A DNA stretch of 64,000 nt. Origin: Aquipuribacter sp. SD81. Lineage in GTDB: Bacteria > Actinomycetota > Actinomycetes > Actinomycetales > JBBAYJ01. How positions within the stretch are numbered: the first letter of the stretch is position 1; each line of letters starts with the position of its first letter. The notes under the pieces were generated by a model. The model was not told the DNA's origin. It ran no database searches and was given only the letters and a program-made list of their open reading frames with translations. Position numbers and translations under genes: made by a program. Positions 7,878 through 16,494 of the stretch are shown here, in pieces. Where the stretch lies: positions 1-64,000 of the forward strand of contig NZ_JBBAYJ010000016.1 of NCBI RefSeq assembly GCF_037153975.1, written 5' to 3'.

Positions 7878-8672
7878 ATGACGGTCCGGCGGCGCGTGGT
7901 CCGCCACGACACCAGCACCGCGACGGTGTCCGCCCGCCCGGACACCCTCGCCGTCGAGGAGCCGCTCGAGGTGCGCCTCGGCGGGCGGCCGTTCAGCGTG
8001 ACGATGCGGACGCCCGGGCACGACGTCGACCTCGCCATCGGGTTCCTCGCGGGGGAGGGTGTCGTCGCCGCGCCCGACGACCTGTCGTCGGTGCAGGCGA
8101 TGGGGGCCGCGGTCGACGTGCGGCTCGCGCCGCACGTGCCGCCGCCGGACCCCTCGCTCGAGCGGCACGTCTTCACGACGTCGGCCTGCGGGGTGTGCGG
8201 CAGCGCCTCCCTCGAGGCCGTCGACAAGGTCGCCCGCTTCGACGTCGCCGCCGACGCGACCGCCGTGCGCGCGGACGTGCTCGCCGGCCTGCCCGACACC
8301 CTGCGCGCCTCGCAGGGGGTGTTCGACCGCACCGGCGGGGTCCACGCCGCCGGGCTGTTCACCGCCGAGGGCACGCTCGTCGTGCTGCGCGAGGACGTCG
8401 GCCGCCACAACGCCGTCGACAAGGTCGTGGGCTGGGCGCTGCGCGAGGGCCGGCTGCCGCTGGCCGGGCACGTGCTGCAGGTGAGCGGTCGGGCCTCGTT
8501 CGAGCTCGTGCAGAAGGCGCGGCTCGCGGGGGTGCCGGTGCTGGCGGCGGTCTCGGCGCCGTCCTCGCTCGCGGTCGAGCTCGCGGAGGACGCGGGCATG
8601 ACGCTCGTCGGCTTCAGCCGGGGCGGGCGCTTCACGGTCTACACCGGTGACAGCCGGGTCACGGCCTCCTGA
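7878..8672 (+). CDS. fdhD: formate dehydrogenase accessory sulfurtransferase FdhD
   Basis: A 264-residue FdhD. It has the catalytic pair Cys104/Cys107 in TSACGVCG and the conserved LREDVGRHNAVDK motif. FdhD passes sulfur from a cysteine desulfurase to the molybdenum cofactor of formate dehydrogenase, and is required for its activity. It is divergent from the transporter/oxidoreductase/moeA unit, which it presumably serves. ATG at 7878 is chosen; GTG at 7872 is in frame and two codons longer, and neither has a clear Shine-Dalgarno. Confidence 0.93.
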   Translation: MTVRRRVVRHDTSTATVSARPDTLAVEEPLEVRLGGRPFSVTMRTPGHDVDLAIGFLAGEGVVAAPDDLSSVQAMGAAVDVRLAPHVPPPDPSLERHVFTTSACGVCGSASLEAVDKVARFDVAADATAVRADVLAGLPDTLRASQGVFDRTGGVHAAGLFTAEGTLVVLREDVGRHNAVDKVVGWALREGRLPLAGHVLQVSGRASFELVQKARLAGVPVLAAVSAPSSLAVELAEDAGMTLVGFSRGGRFTVYTGDSRVTAS

Positions 8673-8702
8673 CCCGCCGCGCCGGGCACGAGATCCTCAC
8701 TG

Positions 8703-8824
8703 CGCGTGACATTCTGCTACCGGGGGCTCAACCTCGGTGCCATGCTGACCGAAGTACGTGGTGACGCCGCCCCTGCGGCCGAAAGACCCGCCTGACGCGA
8801 CCACAGCGGTCGCTCACTACGACC
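8703..8824 (+). ncRNA. candidate structured leader / switch RNA
   Basis: Perfect short stems can be drawn: P1 CGCGT (8703-8707) with ACGCG (8795-8799); P2 GGGGC (8723-8727) with GCCCC (8769-8773); P3 TCGGT with ACCGA (8734-8752); P4 GCGG with CCGC (8775-8791). Downstream, GCGACC (8797-8802) can pair with GGTCGC (8808-8813), which breaks P1; or GGTCG (8808-8812) can pair with CGACC (8820-8824), directly against the GGAGG at 8825. That is a mutually exclusive arrangement. I do not recognise the family; the c-di-GMP-I core is absent. Seen by eye only. Confidence 0.4.
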
Positions 8825-8829
8825 GGAGG
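8825..8829 (+). promoter_or_regulatory. ribosome binding site GGAGG of the 36-residue peptide
   Basis: A strong Shine-Dalgarno seven bases before the ATG at 8837. It touches the 3' side of a possible CGACC hairpin and so could be gated by the leader structure. Confidence 0.7.
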
Positions 8830-8836
8830 TCTCGCC

Positions 8837-8947
8837 ATGAAGAAGTTCACCCTCTCCAAGGACGAGGCGTACGTGCGTCTCGCCGCCGCCACCACGACCG
8901 TCCTCGCCGTCGTCGCCGTCGTCGGCGCGCCGAAGAAGTTCGGCTGA
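8837..8947 (+). CDS. 36-residue single-helix peptide
   Basis: The frame encodes 36 residues with a strong GGAGG seven bases upstream. A charged N-terminus (MKKFTLSKDE) precedes a hydrophobic Ala/Val helix (about residues 14-30), then a short tail ending PKKFG, so the KKF triplet recurs at both ends. It probably lies in the membrane. It sits 27 bases before a membrane GGDEF-EAL gene and behind a structured leader, which suggests either a partner of that enzyme or a translated leader. No family recognised. Confidence 0.6.
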   Translation: MKKFTLSKDEAYVRLAAATTTVLAVVAVVGAPKKFG

Positions 8948-8963
8948 GCCGGACGGCCCCCTG

Positions 8964-8969
8964 AGGGAG
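8964..8969 (+). promoter_or_regulatory. AGGGAG ribosome binding site favouring a CTG start
   Basis: AGGGAG lies five bases before an in-frame CTG at 8975. Starting there would give the GGDEF-EAL protein a basic N-terminus (M-TRLRLTRY) before its first membrane helix. The GTG at 9005 has no such site. Confidence 0.45.
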
Positions 8970-9004
8970 CAGCCCTGACGCGGCTCCGGCTCACCCGCTA
9001 CGCG

Positions 9005-10996
9005 GTGCTGGCCACAGTGACCGCGGTCCTCGGGACCGCGGTCGCTGTCATGTCCGTCCTGTCGCAGGACTGGTCCGCGGTGCTCGTGCACCCGGTCGGG
9101 TTCGCCCTGCTGGCGCTGCTCGTCCTCATCGGCGAGGTCCGTCCGATCGCCGTGTCCCGCGGCGACGACGTCGACCACGTCACGCTGTCGCTGTCCTTCG
9201 TCCTGCCGGTGCTCGCGGTCGGCGGGCTCGGTCTCGCCGTGGTCGTGCTGCTGCTCGCCTCGCTCGTCGACGACGCCATCGCCCGGCGCGACCCGGACCG
9301 GGTCCTCTTCAACGCCGGGCAGTACGTGCTCTCCCTCGCCGGCGCCTGGGTCGCCTTCGCCCTGCTCGCCGGCGTCCCGCTCACCGGTGCGCGCGTGCAG
9401 ATGACGGCCGGGCTCGTCCTGCCGCTGCTCGTCGCCGGTGTCGTGTTCGTCGTCGTCAACCAGTGCCTCGTCGCCGCCGCCGTCGCGACCTCGACCGGCC
9501 AGCCCTACGCCCGCGTCGTGCTGTCGGACATCCGCTTCACCATGACCGTCCAGGTCATGCTCGTCGCCGTCGCGCCGCTCGCCGCGATGGGCCTGCAGGC
9601 CGGCAGCGTGTTCATCGCGCTGCTCGCGGTGCCGGTCGCGGTGCTGCACCGCACGGCCGCGGAGGTCACCCGGCGCGAGCAGGAGGCGCTGCACGACCCG
9701 CTGACCGGGCTCGGCAACCGCGAGCTGCTCCGCACGCGGCTGCAGCGCGCCCTGCACCACGCGAGCGAGGACGGCACCCCCGGGCCGGGGCTCGTGCTCC
9801 TCGACCTCGACCACTTCAAGGACGTCAACGACACGCTCGGGCACCCGGTCGGCGACGAGCTGCTGCGGCAGGTCGCGAACCGGCTGAGCGCGAGCGTCGA
9901 CGACCGCGGCACGGTCGCACGCCTGGGCGGCGACGAGTTCGCCGTCGTCGTGCCCGGCTCGCTCCGCGACGTGGAGGGGGTCACCCGCGCCCTGCTCGAC
10001 GCCTTCGACGAGGCCGTGCTCGTCGGCGACCTCCGCCTGCTCGTGCGCGCGAGCGCCGGCGTCGCCGCGGCGCCGGACCACGGCACGACGCCCGCGGAGC
10101 TCATGAAGAACGCCGACGTCGCGCTGTACGACGCGAAGGCGGAGCGGGGCCGGTGGGCGGTGTACGCCCCCGAGGAGGACGTCAACTCCGTCGACCGGCT
10201 CCAGCTCATCGACGACCTCAGCGTCGCGCTCGACGACGACGCCCTCGACGTCGCCTACCAGCCGCAGGTGCGGGTCGCCGACGGGCGCACCGTCGGGGTG
10301 GAGGCGCTCGTCCGCTGGCACCACGAGCGCCGCGGAGACCTGCCGCCGGACCTGTTCGTCCCGCTCGCGGAGAACGCCGGCATGATGCCGCGGCTCACCG
10401 CCTTCGTGCTCGACGCCGCCCTCGCCGAGCTCGCCGGGTGGCACGCGGCCGGGCACGACGTGCGGGTGGCCGTCAACGTCGCGGCCCGGCAGCTGTCCGA
10501 CCTCGCCCTGCCGCCGCTGGTGCACGAGACGCTGGTGCGGCACGGCGTGCCCGCGAGCGCCCTGGTCATCGAGGTGACGGAGACGGGAATCCTGTCCGAC
10601 CCCGTCCGGGTCGACCGCGTCGTCCGCGAGCTGCGCCGGCTCGGCGTCGCCATCGCCGTCGACGACTACGGCACGGGCCACGCCTCGCTCAGCTACCTCA
10701 AGCGGCTCGACATCGACGAGCTCAAGATCGACCGCTCCTTCGTCGTCGACATGGCGACCAGGCCGGAGGACCTCATCATCGTGCGCTCGACCGTCACCAT
10801 GGCCCGCGAGCTCGGCCTGCGGGTCGTCGCGGAGGGCGTCGAGGACGCCGCCACCAGCGCCGCGCTCGTCGAGCTCGGCTGCGACACCGCGCAGGGCTGG
10901 TTCCACGGCCGCCCGTGCCCCGGCCCGGAGATCCTGCTGCGCCTGGACTCCGAGGCCCGCGCCGGCACCGGCACCGAGGTCGGGGGCGGCGCGTGA
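9005..10996 (+). CDS. membrane GGDEF-EAL cyclic-di-GMP protein
   Basis: At least 663 residues. An N-terminal membrane block of about six helices (residues 1-215) is followed by a GGDEF domain with intact GGDEF at 308-312 and an EAL domain with Glu433 (VEALVRW), DDYGTG and VAEGVE, so both synthesis and breakdown of c-di-GMP are possible on paper. GTG at 9005 is the first conventional start, but CTG at 8975 has a better ribosome binding site and a charged N-terminus. Preceded by a 36-residue peptide and a structured leader; its stop overlaps the next gene (GTGA). Confidence 0.9.
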   Translation: MLATVTAVLGTAVAVMSVLSQDWSAVLVHPVGFALLALLVLIGEVRPIAVSRGDDVDHVTLSLSFVLPVLAVGGLGLAVVVLLLASLVDDAIARRDPDRVLFNAGQYVLSLAGAWVAFALLAGVPLTGARVQMTAGLVLPLLVAGVVFVVVNQCLVAAAVATSTGQPYARVVLSDIRFTMTVQVMLVAVAPLAAMGLQAGSVFIALLAVPVAVLHRTAAEVTRREQEALHDPLTGLGNRELLRTRLQRALHHASEDGTPGPGLVLLDLDHFKDVNDTLGHPVGDELLRQVANRLSASVDDRGTVARLGGDEFAVVVPGSLRDVEGVTRALLDAFDEAVLVGDLRLLVRASAGVAAAPDHGTTPAELMKNADVALYDAKAERGRWAVYAPEEDVNSVDRLQLIDDLSVALDDDALDVAYQPQVRVADGRTVGVEALVRWHHERRGDLPPDLFVPLAENAGMMPRLTAFVLDAALAELAGWHAAGHDVRVAVNVAARQLSDLALPPLVHETLVRHGVPASALVIEVTETGILSDPVRVDRVVRELRRLGVAIAVDDYGTGHASLSYLKRLDIDELKIDRSFVVDMATRPEDLIIVRSTVTMARELGLRVVAEGVEDAATSAALVELGCDTAQGWFHGRPCPGPEILLRLDSEARAGTGTEVGGGA

Positions 10997-11553
10997 TCCT
11001 CGTCGTCGCCGCCCTCCTCGTGCTGCTGTCGCCGCTGGTCGCGCGGCGCATGCCCGCCCTCGTCGACCGTCGCTGGCGCGCGCCGTGGCTCGCCTTCGGG
11101 GCGCTCGCGGCCCAGGTCGTCGTCATCGAGGCGCCCCTCGGCGCCGCGGCCCCCGTGCTCCACGTCGTCACCTACGTCGTCGCGGGGCTGTTCCTGTGGC
11201 TCAACCGCCGCGTGGCCGGGTTGTGGGTCGTGTCGCTCGGTGCCGCGTGCAACGGGGTGACCATCGCGCTCAACGGCGGGGTGCTGCCCGCCTCGCCCGC
11301 CGCGGAGCGCGCCGCGGGCTTCGACCCGGACGTGGAGTTCCTCAACTCCGGCTACGTCGAGGACCCGGTCCTGTGGTGGCTCGGCGACGTCTTCGCGTGG
11401 CCGGAGCCGATGCCCCTGGCCAACACCTTCAGCGTGGGCGACGTGCTGCTCGTCGTCGGGGTCGGTGTCCTCGCGTGGCGCGGCAGCCGACGCCTCGGGC
11501 GCACGAGCGCGGCCGCGGTCGGCGACGACCCCGTCGCGGAGCCCGTCGCCTAG
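10993..11553 (+). CDS. DUF5317 family membrane protein
   Basis: A protein of 186 residues with about four hydrophobic segments and the conserved actinobacterial DUF5317 features NGGVLPASPAA and LGDVFAWP. Function unknown. It is translationally coupled to the GGDEF-EAL gene (GTGA overlap) and so probably shares its regulation. Its end overlaps the end of the convergent oxidoreductase gene by 4 bp. Confidence 0.75.
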   Translation: MILVVAALLVLLSPLVARRMPALVDRRWRAPWLAFGALAAQVVVIEAPLGAAAPVLHVVTYVVAGLFLWLNRRVAGLWVVSLGAACNGVTIALNGGVLPASPAAERAAGFDPDVEFLNSGYVEDPVLWWLGDVFAWPEPMPLANTFSVGDVLLVVGVGVLAWRGSRRLGRTSAAAVGDDPVAEPVA

Positions 11554-13190
11554 TAGAAGCCGTGGCGCGCCAGCGGCTCCACGAGCTGGCGCTCCTCGTA
11601 CGACAGGTGCGACAGCAGCGTGTCGGTGAGCAGGTCGACCGCGTCGGCGAGCCGCTGCGGGCCGTCCGGGTCGGCCACGAAGGCGACGAGCGCGCGGTCC
11701 ACCCGCTCGAGCACGTCGTGGATCGCGTGGTGCTCCTCCTGCAGCCGGTCCAGCACGGGGCCGAGCGCCGTCTCGGCGCGCCGCAGGTGCGGGAAGACGC
11801 TCTCGTCCTCCAGCGTGTGGTGGCCCGTGACGACCCGGCAGTACTGCACGCAGTACGTGCCGACCGTCCAGCGGTTCTGCCGGATCGTCATGGTCGCGAC
11901 GTGGCTGCGCGCCTCACCCGGGTCGACCGCGCCGGTCGTCACCTGGTCGACGAGGTCGCGCAGCTGTGCGAGCTCGCGGCGCAGGTGGTCGTGCACGTCG
12001 ACGAGGTGCTGCCCGGCCGCCTGCTCGTGGGCGGTGTACGCGCGGTCGGGGTCCGGGGCGACGACGGCCGGGCGGGCCGTCTCGTCCCACACCCGCTCCT
12101 CGCTGAGCCGCACGCCGTCGTCCGGGGTCGGGCGCACGCCGAGGCCGCTCGGCAGGTCGGTGGCCGGCGAGCCGGTGGGACCGGTGGGGTCGACCGTCCC
12201 GGGCGCCGGCTCGACCGGGGTGTCCGCCCGGTCCCGTGCGGAGGTGGGCGGTGCGGGCCGCTCGGCGCGCTGCCGGCGCTCGGCGGCCACGAGCTCGCGG
12301 ACACCGGGCGCGACCTCCTCCGCGAACCGGCGGAGGGTGTCCGGCTGGTCGCCCATGACGACGAAGCCGCTCATGCCGTCGACGAGCGCGAGCTCGGCGA
12401 GCTGCTCGACCCACACGTGCGACGGTCCGTCGAGGAAGCCCTCGCCGCGGCCGTGGAAGCCGCCGCCGACGTTGTACAGCCGGCGGACGGCGGCCGGGTC
12501 GCGGCCCGCGGCGACGGCGGCCTCGTCGATGCGCGCGTTCATGTCGGCGAGCTGCTCCGGCGGTGCGTACGGCGCGCTCGGCAGCCAGCCGTCGGCGAGG
12601 CGGCCGACGAGGCCGAGCATGCGCGGCTTGTAGCCGCCGACCCACACCCCGATGTCGTGCGCCGGCGCCGGGCCGGGGTGGGCGCCCGCGAGGCGGTGGT
12701 GCGTGCCGTCGACCCGCGCCGAGCGCGCGCCGGTGTCCCACAGCGCCCGGACGACGCCGATCGCCTCCTCCAGCGCCGTGACGGCCTGACCCGGCGTGAG
12801 CCGCTCGCCGCCCATCGCGACGATCGCGTCCCAGAACGCCCCCGCGCCGAGGCCGAGCTCGACGCGCCCCCCCGTCAGCAGGTCGAGGCTCGCCGCGGAG
12901 CGGGCGAGGACCGCGGGCTGGCGCAGCGGCAGGTTCGCGACGTTCGGCACGAGCGAGACCCGGTCGGTGCGTGCCGCGAGGTACGACAGCAGCGTCCAGG
13001 TGTCGAGGAACCGCGCCTGGTACGGGTGGTCCTGCACGGTCACGAGGTCGAGCCCCAGCTGCTCGCTGAGGGTCGTGAGCGCGAGCACCTGCTCGGGGTT
13101 CTCCGCCGTCGGGGTGAGGAAGGAACCGAAGAGCAGGTCGTGGCCGTAGTCCGTCACGGCCGGTGCAACGCCGTCGGGCCCGCCCGCCAT
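11550..13190 (-). CDS. LLM-class flavin oxidoreductase fused to a hemerythrin domain
   Basis: A 546-residue two-domain protein. Residues 1 to about 320 are a luciferase-like (LLM) flavin/F420 oxidoreductase barrel (TVQDHPYQARFLDTW, GRVELGLGAGAFW, VGGYKPRMLGL). A Pro-rich linker then leads to a C-terminal hemerythrin-type four-helix bundle whose His/Glu ligands are visible in HDHLRRE, HHTLEDE, EEHHAIHD and HLSYEE. A di-iron O2-binding or redox-sensing domain on an F420-type enzyme suggests oxygen or NO sensing, or oxygen delivery. Start is ATG at 13190. Substrate unknown. Confidence 0.85.
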   Translation of the reverse strand: MAGGPDGVAPAVTDYGHDLLFGSFLTPTAENPEQVLALTTLSEQLGLDLVTVQDHPYQARFLDTWTLLSYLAARTDRVSLVPNVANLPLRQPAVLARSAASLDLLTGGRVELGLGAGAFWDAIVAMGGERLTPGQAVTALEEAIGVVRALWDTGARSARVDGTHHRLAGAHPGPAPAHDIGVWVGGYKPRMLGLVGRLADGWLPSAPYAPPEQLADMNARIDEAAVAAGRDPAAVRRLYNVGGGFHGRGEGFLDGPSHVWVEQLAELALVDGMSGFVVMGDQPDTLRRFAEEVAPGVRELVAAERRQRAERPAPPTSARDRADTPVEPAPGTVDPTGPTGSPATDLPSGLGVRPTPDDGVRLSEERVWDETARPAVVAPDPDRAYTAHEQAAGQHLVDVHDHLRRELAQLRDLVDQVTTGAVDPGEARSHVATMTIRQNRWTVGTYCVQYCRVVTGHHTLEDESVFPHLRRAETALGPVLDRLQEEHHAIHDVLERVDRALVAFVADPDGPQRLADAVDLLTDTLLSHLSYEERQLVEPLARHGFY

Positions 13191-13284
13191 CCGCAGCGTC
13201 GAATTGCCGCCTTCGTCCGGTTGGCGTAGACCGTGACGCGTCCGGCCGGTCGGCCGGGCGCACGCGTCGACGAGGGGGTCGACC

Positions 13285-14532
13285 ATGGGGAACCGCAGCG
13301 CACCGGTCGCGCTCGCCGTGCTCGCGCTCGCCGTGTCCGGCTGCGCCGGGTCCGCGGGTCGCACCGAGCTCGTCTTCTTCCAGTTCAAGCCCGAGGCGGT
13401 CGCCTTCTTCGAGGAGGCGGCCGCCGACTTCGAGGCGGCCAACCCGGGCGTCGACGTGGTCGTCGACAACGTGCCGGACGCGGAGACCGCGCTGCGGACG
13501 AGGCTCGTCAAGGGCGACGTGCCCGACGTCATGACGCTCAACGCCAACGGCACGTACGGCGAGCTGGCCTCGGCGGGCATCTTCGCCGACCTCGCGGACA
13601 TGCCGGTCGTGGCCGATGTGACGCCCGGCTACCTCGACGTCGTGCAGGAGCTCGGGCAGAGCGAGCCCGGCGCGGTCGACGGGGTCCCCTTCGCCGCCAA
13701 CGCCAGCGGCGTCCTCTACAACGTCGACCTGTTCGAGGAGCACGACCGCGAGGTGCCGCTCACCTTCGACGAGCTCGTCGAGACGGCCGAGTACTTCGAG
13801 GGGGAGGGCGTCACGCCCTTCTACGGCATGCTCGCCGACGCGTGGACCGCGCAGTCGCCGATGGCGCCGCTGACGGCGCAGACCGCACCGGACGGGTTCT
13901 TCGAGGCGCGCTTCGCGGGCGACACGACCTTCGCCGAGGGCTGGCGGGAGGCGTGGGAGAAGCTCGCGACGCTCTTCGAGTACACCCAGCCCAACGTCGG
14001 CGCCGCGAACTACGTCGACGGCACGCGCGCCTTCGCGGAGGGCGAGTCGGCGATGCTGCTGCTCGGCAGCTACGCCGTGCCGCAGATCCGGTCGTTCGAG
14101 CCCGAATTCCAGATCGGCTCCTTCGCGCTGCCGGGGACCGACGACCCGGCCGAGACGACGCTGGTCTCTGGCGTCGACGTCGTCCTCACCGTCGGGCGCG
14201 ACACCGACGTGCCCGAGGAGGCCCGTGACTTCGTCGCCTTCCTCATGGAGCCCGAGCGGCTCGAGCGCTACGCCGACGAGCAGGTCGCCATCCCCTGCCT
14301 CGAGGGCGTGCAGAACGAGGACCCGGCCCTGCAGGGGGTGCGGGAGTACATCGAGGAGGACCGGCTCGTGGGCTTCACCGACCACCAGTTCATCCCCGCC
14401 GTCCCGCTCACGCAGACGCTGCAGGAGTACCTCGTGACCGGCGACCTCGACGAGGCGCTCGCCACGCTCGACACGACCTGGGACCGGGTCGCGCAGCGCC
14501 GCACCTGGGGCCTCGGGGCGGTGGAGGGCTGA
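13285..14532 (+). CDS. sugar ABC transporter substrate-binding lipoprotein
   Basis: A 415-residue family 1 extracellular solute-binding protein. The signal peptide ends in lipobox LAVSGC with lipidated Cys20. The mature part has the usual two-lobe features (PDVMTLNANGTYGELASAGIF). It would bind an oligosaccharide or related solute outside the membrane and pass it to the two permeases that follow. A GAGGGGG ribosome binding site precedes the ATG. Substrate cannot be told from sequence. Confidence 0.88.
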   Translation: MGNRSAPVALAVLALAVSGCAGSAGRTELVFFQFKPEAVAFFEEAAADFEAANPGVDVVVDNVPDAETALRTRLVKGDVPDVMTLNANGTYGELASAGIFADLADMPVVADVTPGYLDVVQELGQSEPGAVDGVPFAANASGVLYNVDLFEEHDREVPLTFDELVETAEYFEGEGVTPFYGMLADAWTAQSPMAPLTAQTAPDGFFEARFAGDTTFAEGWREAWEKLATLFEYTQPNVGAANYVDGTRAFAEGESAMLLLGSYAVPQIRSFEPEFQIGSFALPGTDDPAETTLVSGVDVVLTVGRDTDVPEEARDFVAFLMEPERLERYADEQVAIPCLEGVQNEDPALQGVREYIEEDRLVGFTDHQFIPAVPLTQTLQEYLVTGDLDEALATLDTTWDRVAQRRTWGLGAVEG

Positions 14533-15485
14533 TGGCCACCGCGACCCGGGGCGCGGGCGGTCGGACCGGCGCAGGCCCGGCCGAGCGCACCGCGGACCCG
14601 CCCGGCACGCGGCCCGGCCGGCGCCGGACGACCGACCGGGCGTACTACTGGATGCTGCTGCCGGCCGTCGTGCTGTTCTTCGTCTTCCACACCCTGCCGG
14701 TGCTGCAGGGCATCTTCTACAGCTTCACCGACTCACCCGGCTACGGCGACTACAGCTGGGTCGGCCTGTCCAACTACGCCGCGCTCGTCACCGACGACCG
14801 GATCCGCTCGGCGTACCTCTTCACGTTCGGCTTCGCGGCCGTCAGCACGGTGCTCGTCAACGCGCTGGCCCTCGCGCTCGCGGTCGGCCTGAACGGCCGC
14901 ATCGCGTTCCGCCGCACGCTGCGGGGGCTGTACTTCGTTCCGAACGTCCTCGCGATCCTCGTGATCGGCTACGTCTTCCAGTACCTGTTCTCGACGTCGC
15001 TGCCGGCCATCGCGACCGCGCTCGGCGTCGACCGGCTGTCGACGTCGATCCTCGCCGACCCGGCGCTGGCGTGGGTCGGCATCGTCGTGCTCGCGGTGTG
15101 GCAGGCGACGGCGTTCAACATCATCATCTACCTGGCCGGGCTGCAGACCGTCGACCCCGACCTGTACGAGGCTGCGGCCATCGACGGCGCCTCGCCGTGG
15201 CGGCGGTTCTGGAGCATCACGTTCCCGCTCATCGCGGGGTTCTTCACCATCAACATGGTCCTCGCCCTCAAGACGTTCCTGCAGGTGTTCGACCACGTCG
15301 TCGCCATGACGGACGGCGGCCCGGGCACCGCGACGGAGTCCGTCGCCCTCGTCATCTACCGCGGGGGCTTCCAGGGCGGCGAGTACGGCTACCAGATCGC
15401 CAACGCGGTCGTCTTCATGATCGTGATCATGGTCTTCGCGGTGGTCCAGCTGCGGGTCCTGCAGCGGCGGGAGGTGGATGCCTGA
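14532..15485 (+). CDS. sugar ABC transporter permease (CUT1, MalF-like)
   Basis: A 317-residue inner-membrane permease with six helices and the EAA loop YEAAAIDGASPWRRFW, which contacts the ATPase. An Arg/Pro-rich cytoplasmic extension of about 40 residues precedes the first helix. Its ATG shares a base with the stop of the binding protein, and its stop with the next start. Part of a three-gene importer without an ATPase. Confidence 0.9.
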   Translation: MATATRGAGGRTGAGPAERTADPPGTRPGRRRTTDRAYYWMLLPAVVLFFVFHTLPVLQGIFYSFTDSPGYGDYSWVGLSNYAALVTDDRIRSAYLFTFGFAAVSTVLVNALALALAVGLNGRIAFRRTLRGLYFVPNVLAILVIGYVFQYLFSTSLPAIATALGVDRLSTSILADPALAWVGIVVLAVWQATAFNIIIYLAGLQTVDPDLYEAAAIDGASPWRRFWSITFPLIAGFFTINMVLALKTFLQVFDHVVAMTDGGPGTATESVALVIYRGGFQGGEYGYQIANAVVFMIVIMVFAVVQLRVLQRREVDA

Positions 15486-16432
15486 TGAGCGCGACCGGGA
15501 CCACGGCCGTCAGCACGAGCGCCGCCGCGGAGGAGAAGGCACCCGGCCTGCGCCGGGACGGGCCCGACCTGCCCGGCCGGCCCGGACGCGCCGCGCGACG
15601 CCGTCGCGGGCGTGGCCCCAGCGGCGTGAGCTGGTGGCTGACGGCGCTGCTCGTCGTGCTCTCGCTCACGATCCTCGTGCCGCTGTACTTCACGGTCGTC
15701 ACGGCGCTCAAGACGCCCGACCAGCTGGGCGGCAGCGGCTTCGGCCTGCCGAGCGAGGTGCGCCTGAGCAACTTCGCCGACGCGTGGACCCTTACCGACT
15801 TCCCGCGGGCGCTGCTCAACTCGGCGTTCATCACGGTCGGCGCGGTGGTGCTCACGCTGCTGACCAACTCGATGGTCGCCTACGCGATCGCCCGCAACCT
15901 GCACCGCCGCCGGTTCAAGGTGCTCTTCTACTACTTCATCTCGGCGCTGTTCGTCCCGTTCCCCATCCTCATGCTGCCGGTGGCCAAGCAGACCGCCGCG
16001 CTCGGGCTGGACAACCAGGTCGGGCTCATCCTGCTGTACACGGTCTACGGGCTGAGCTTCAACGCCTTCCTCTTCGTCGCCTACATCCGCTCGATCCCCA
16101 TCAGCCTCGAGGAGGCGGCGCGCGTCGACGGGGCGGGCACGTGGACCATCTTCTGGCGGGTGGTCTTCCCACTGCTCGCGCCCATGAACGCGACGGTGGG
16201 GATCCTCACGTGCCTGTGGGCGTGGAACGACTTCCTGCTCCCGCTCGTCATCGTGTCCGACCCGGCCGGCGCGACGATCCCGCTGGTTCAGTACGTGTTC
16301 CAGAGCCAGTTCAGCGCCAACTACACCGTCGCCTTCGCGAGCTACCTCATGGCGATGGCGCCGCTGCTGCTCGTGTACGTCCTCGCGCAGCGCTGGGTCA
16401 TCTCGGGGGTGACGCGCGGCGCGGTCAAGTGA
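15485..16432 (+). CDS. sugar ABC transporter permease (CUT1, MalG-like)
   Basis: A 315-residue MalG-type permease with six helices and EAA loop EEAARVDGAGTWTIFW. The N-terminal 45 residues are polar and probably cytoplasmic. No ATP-binding gene follows; in actinomycetes such systems are often powered by a shared MsiK-type ATPase encoded elsewhere, which I infer here. The stop codon lies inside the tandem repeat described next. Confidence 0.9.
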   Translation: MSATGTTAVSTSAAAEEKAPGLRRDGPDLPGRPGRAARRRRGRGPSGVSWWLTALLVVLSLTILVPLYFTVVTALKTPDQLGGSGFGLPSEVRLSNFADAWTLTDFPRALLNSAFITVGAVVLTLLTNSMVAYAIARNLHRRRFKVLFYYFISALFVPFPILMLPVAKQTAALGLDNQVGLILLYTVYGLSFNAFLFVAYIRSIPISLEEAARVDGAGTWTIFWRVVFPLLAPMNATVGILTCLWAWNDFLLPLVIVSDPAGATIPLVQYVFQSQFSANYTVAFASYLMAMAPLLLVYVLAQRWVISGVTRGAVK

Positions 16433-16494
16433 CGGGTCGGTCGTGGGACGGGTCGGTCGCGGGACGCGTCGGTCGTGGGACGGGTCGGTCGTGC
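16431..16494. repeat. four tandem copies of a 16-bp repeat
   Basis: The unit GACGGGTCGGTCGTGG repeats four times end to end with one or two changes per copy, starting on the stop codon of the permease. The last copy runs into GTCGTGCACGAC. Confidence 0.8.

Noticed and set aside
8703-8824. c-di-GMP-I (GEMM) riboswitch before the GGDEF-EAL gene
   Set aside because: The conserved GEMM core blocks are absent; the leader is structured but of another or unknown type.
16431-16494. CRISPR array
   Set aside because: The repeats are contiguous 16-mers without spacers and there are no cas genes in the window.
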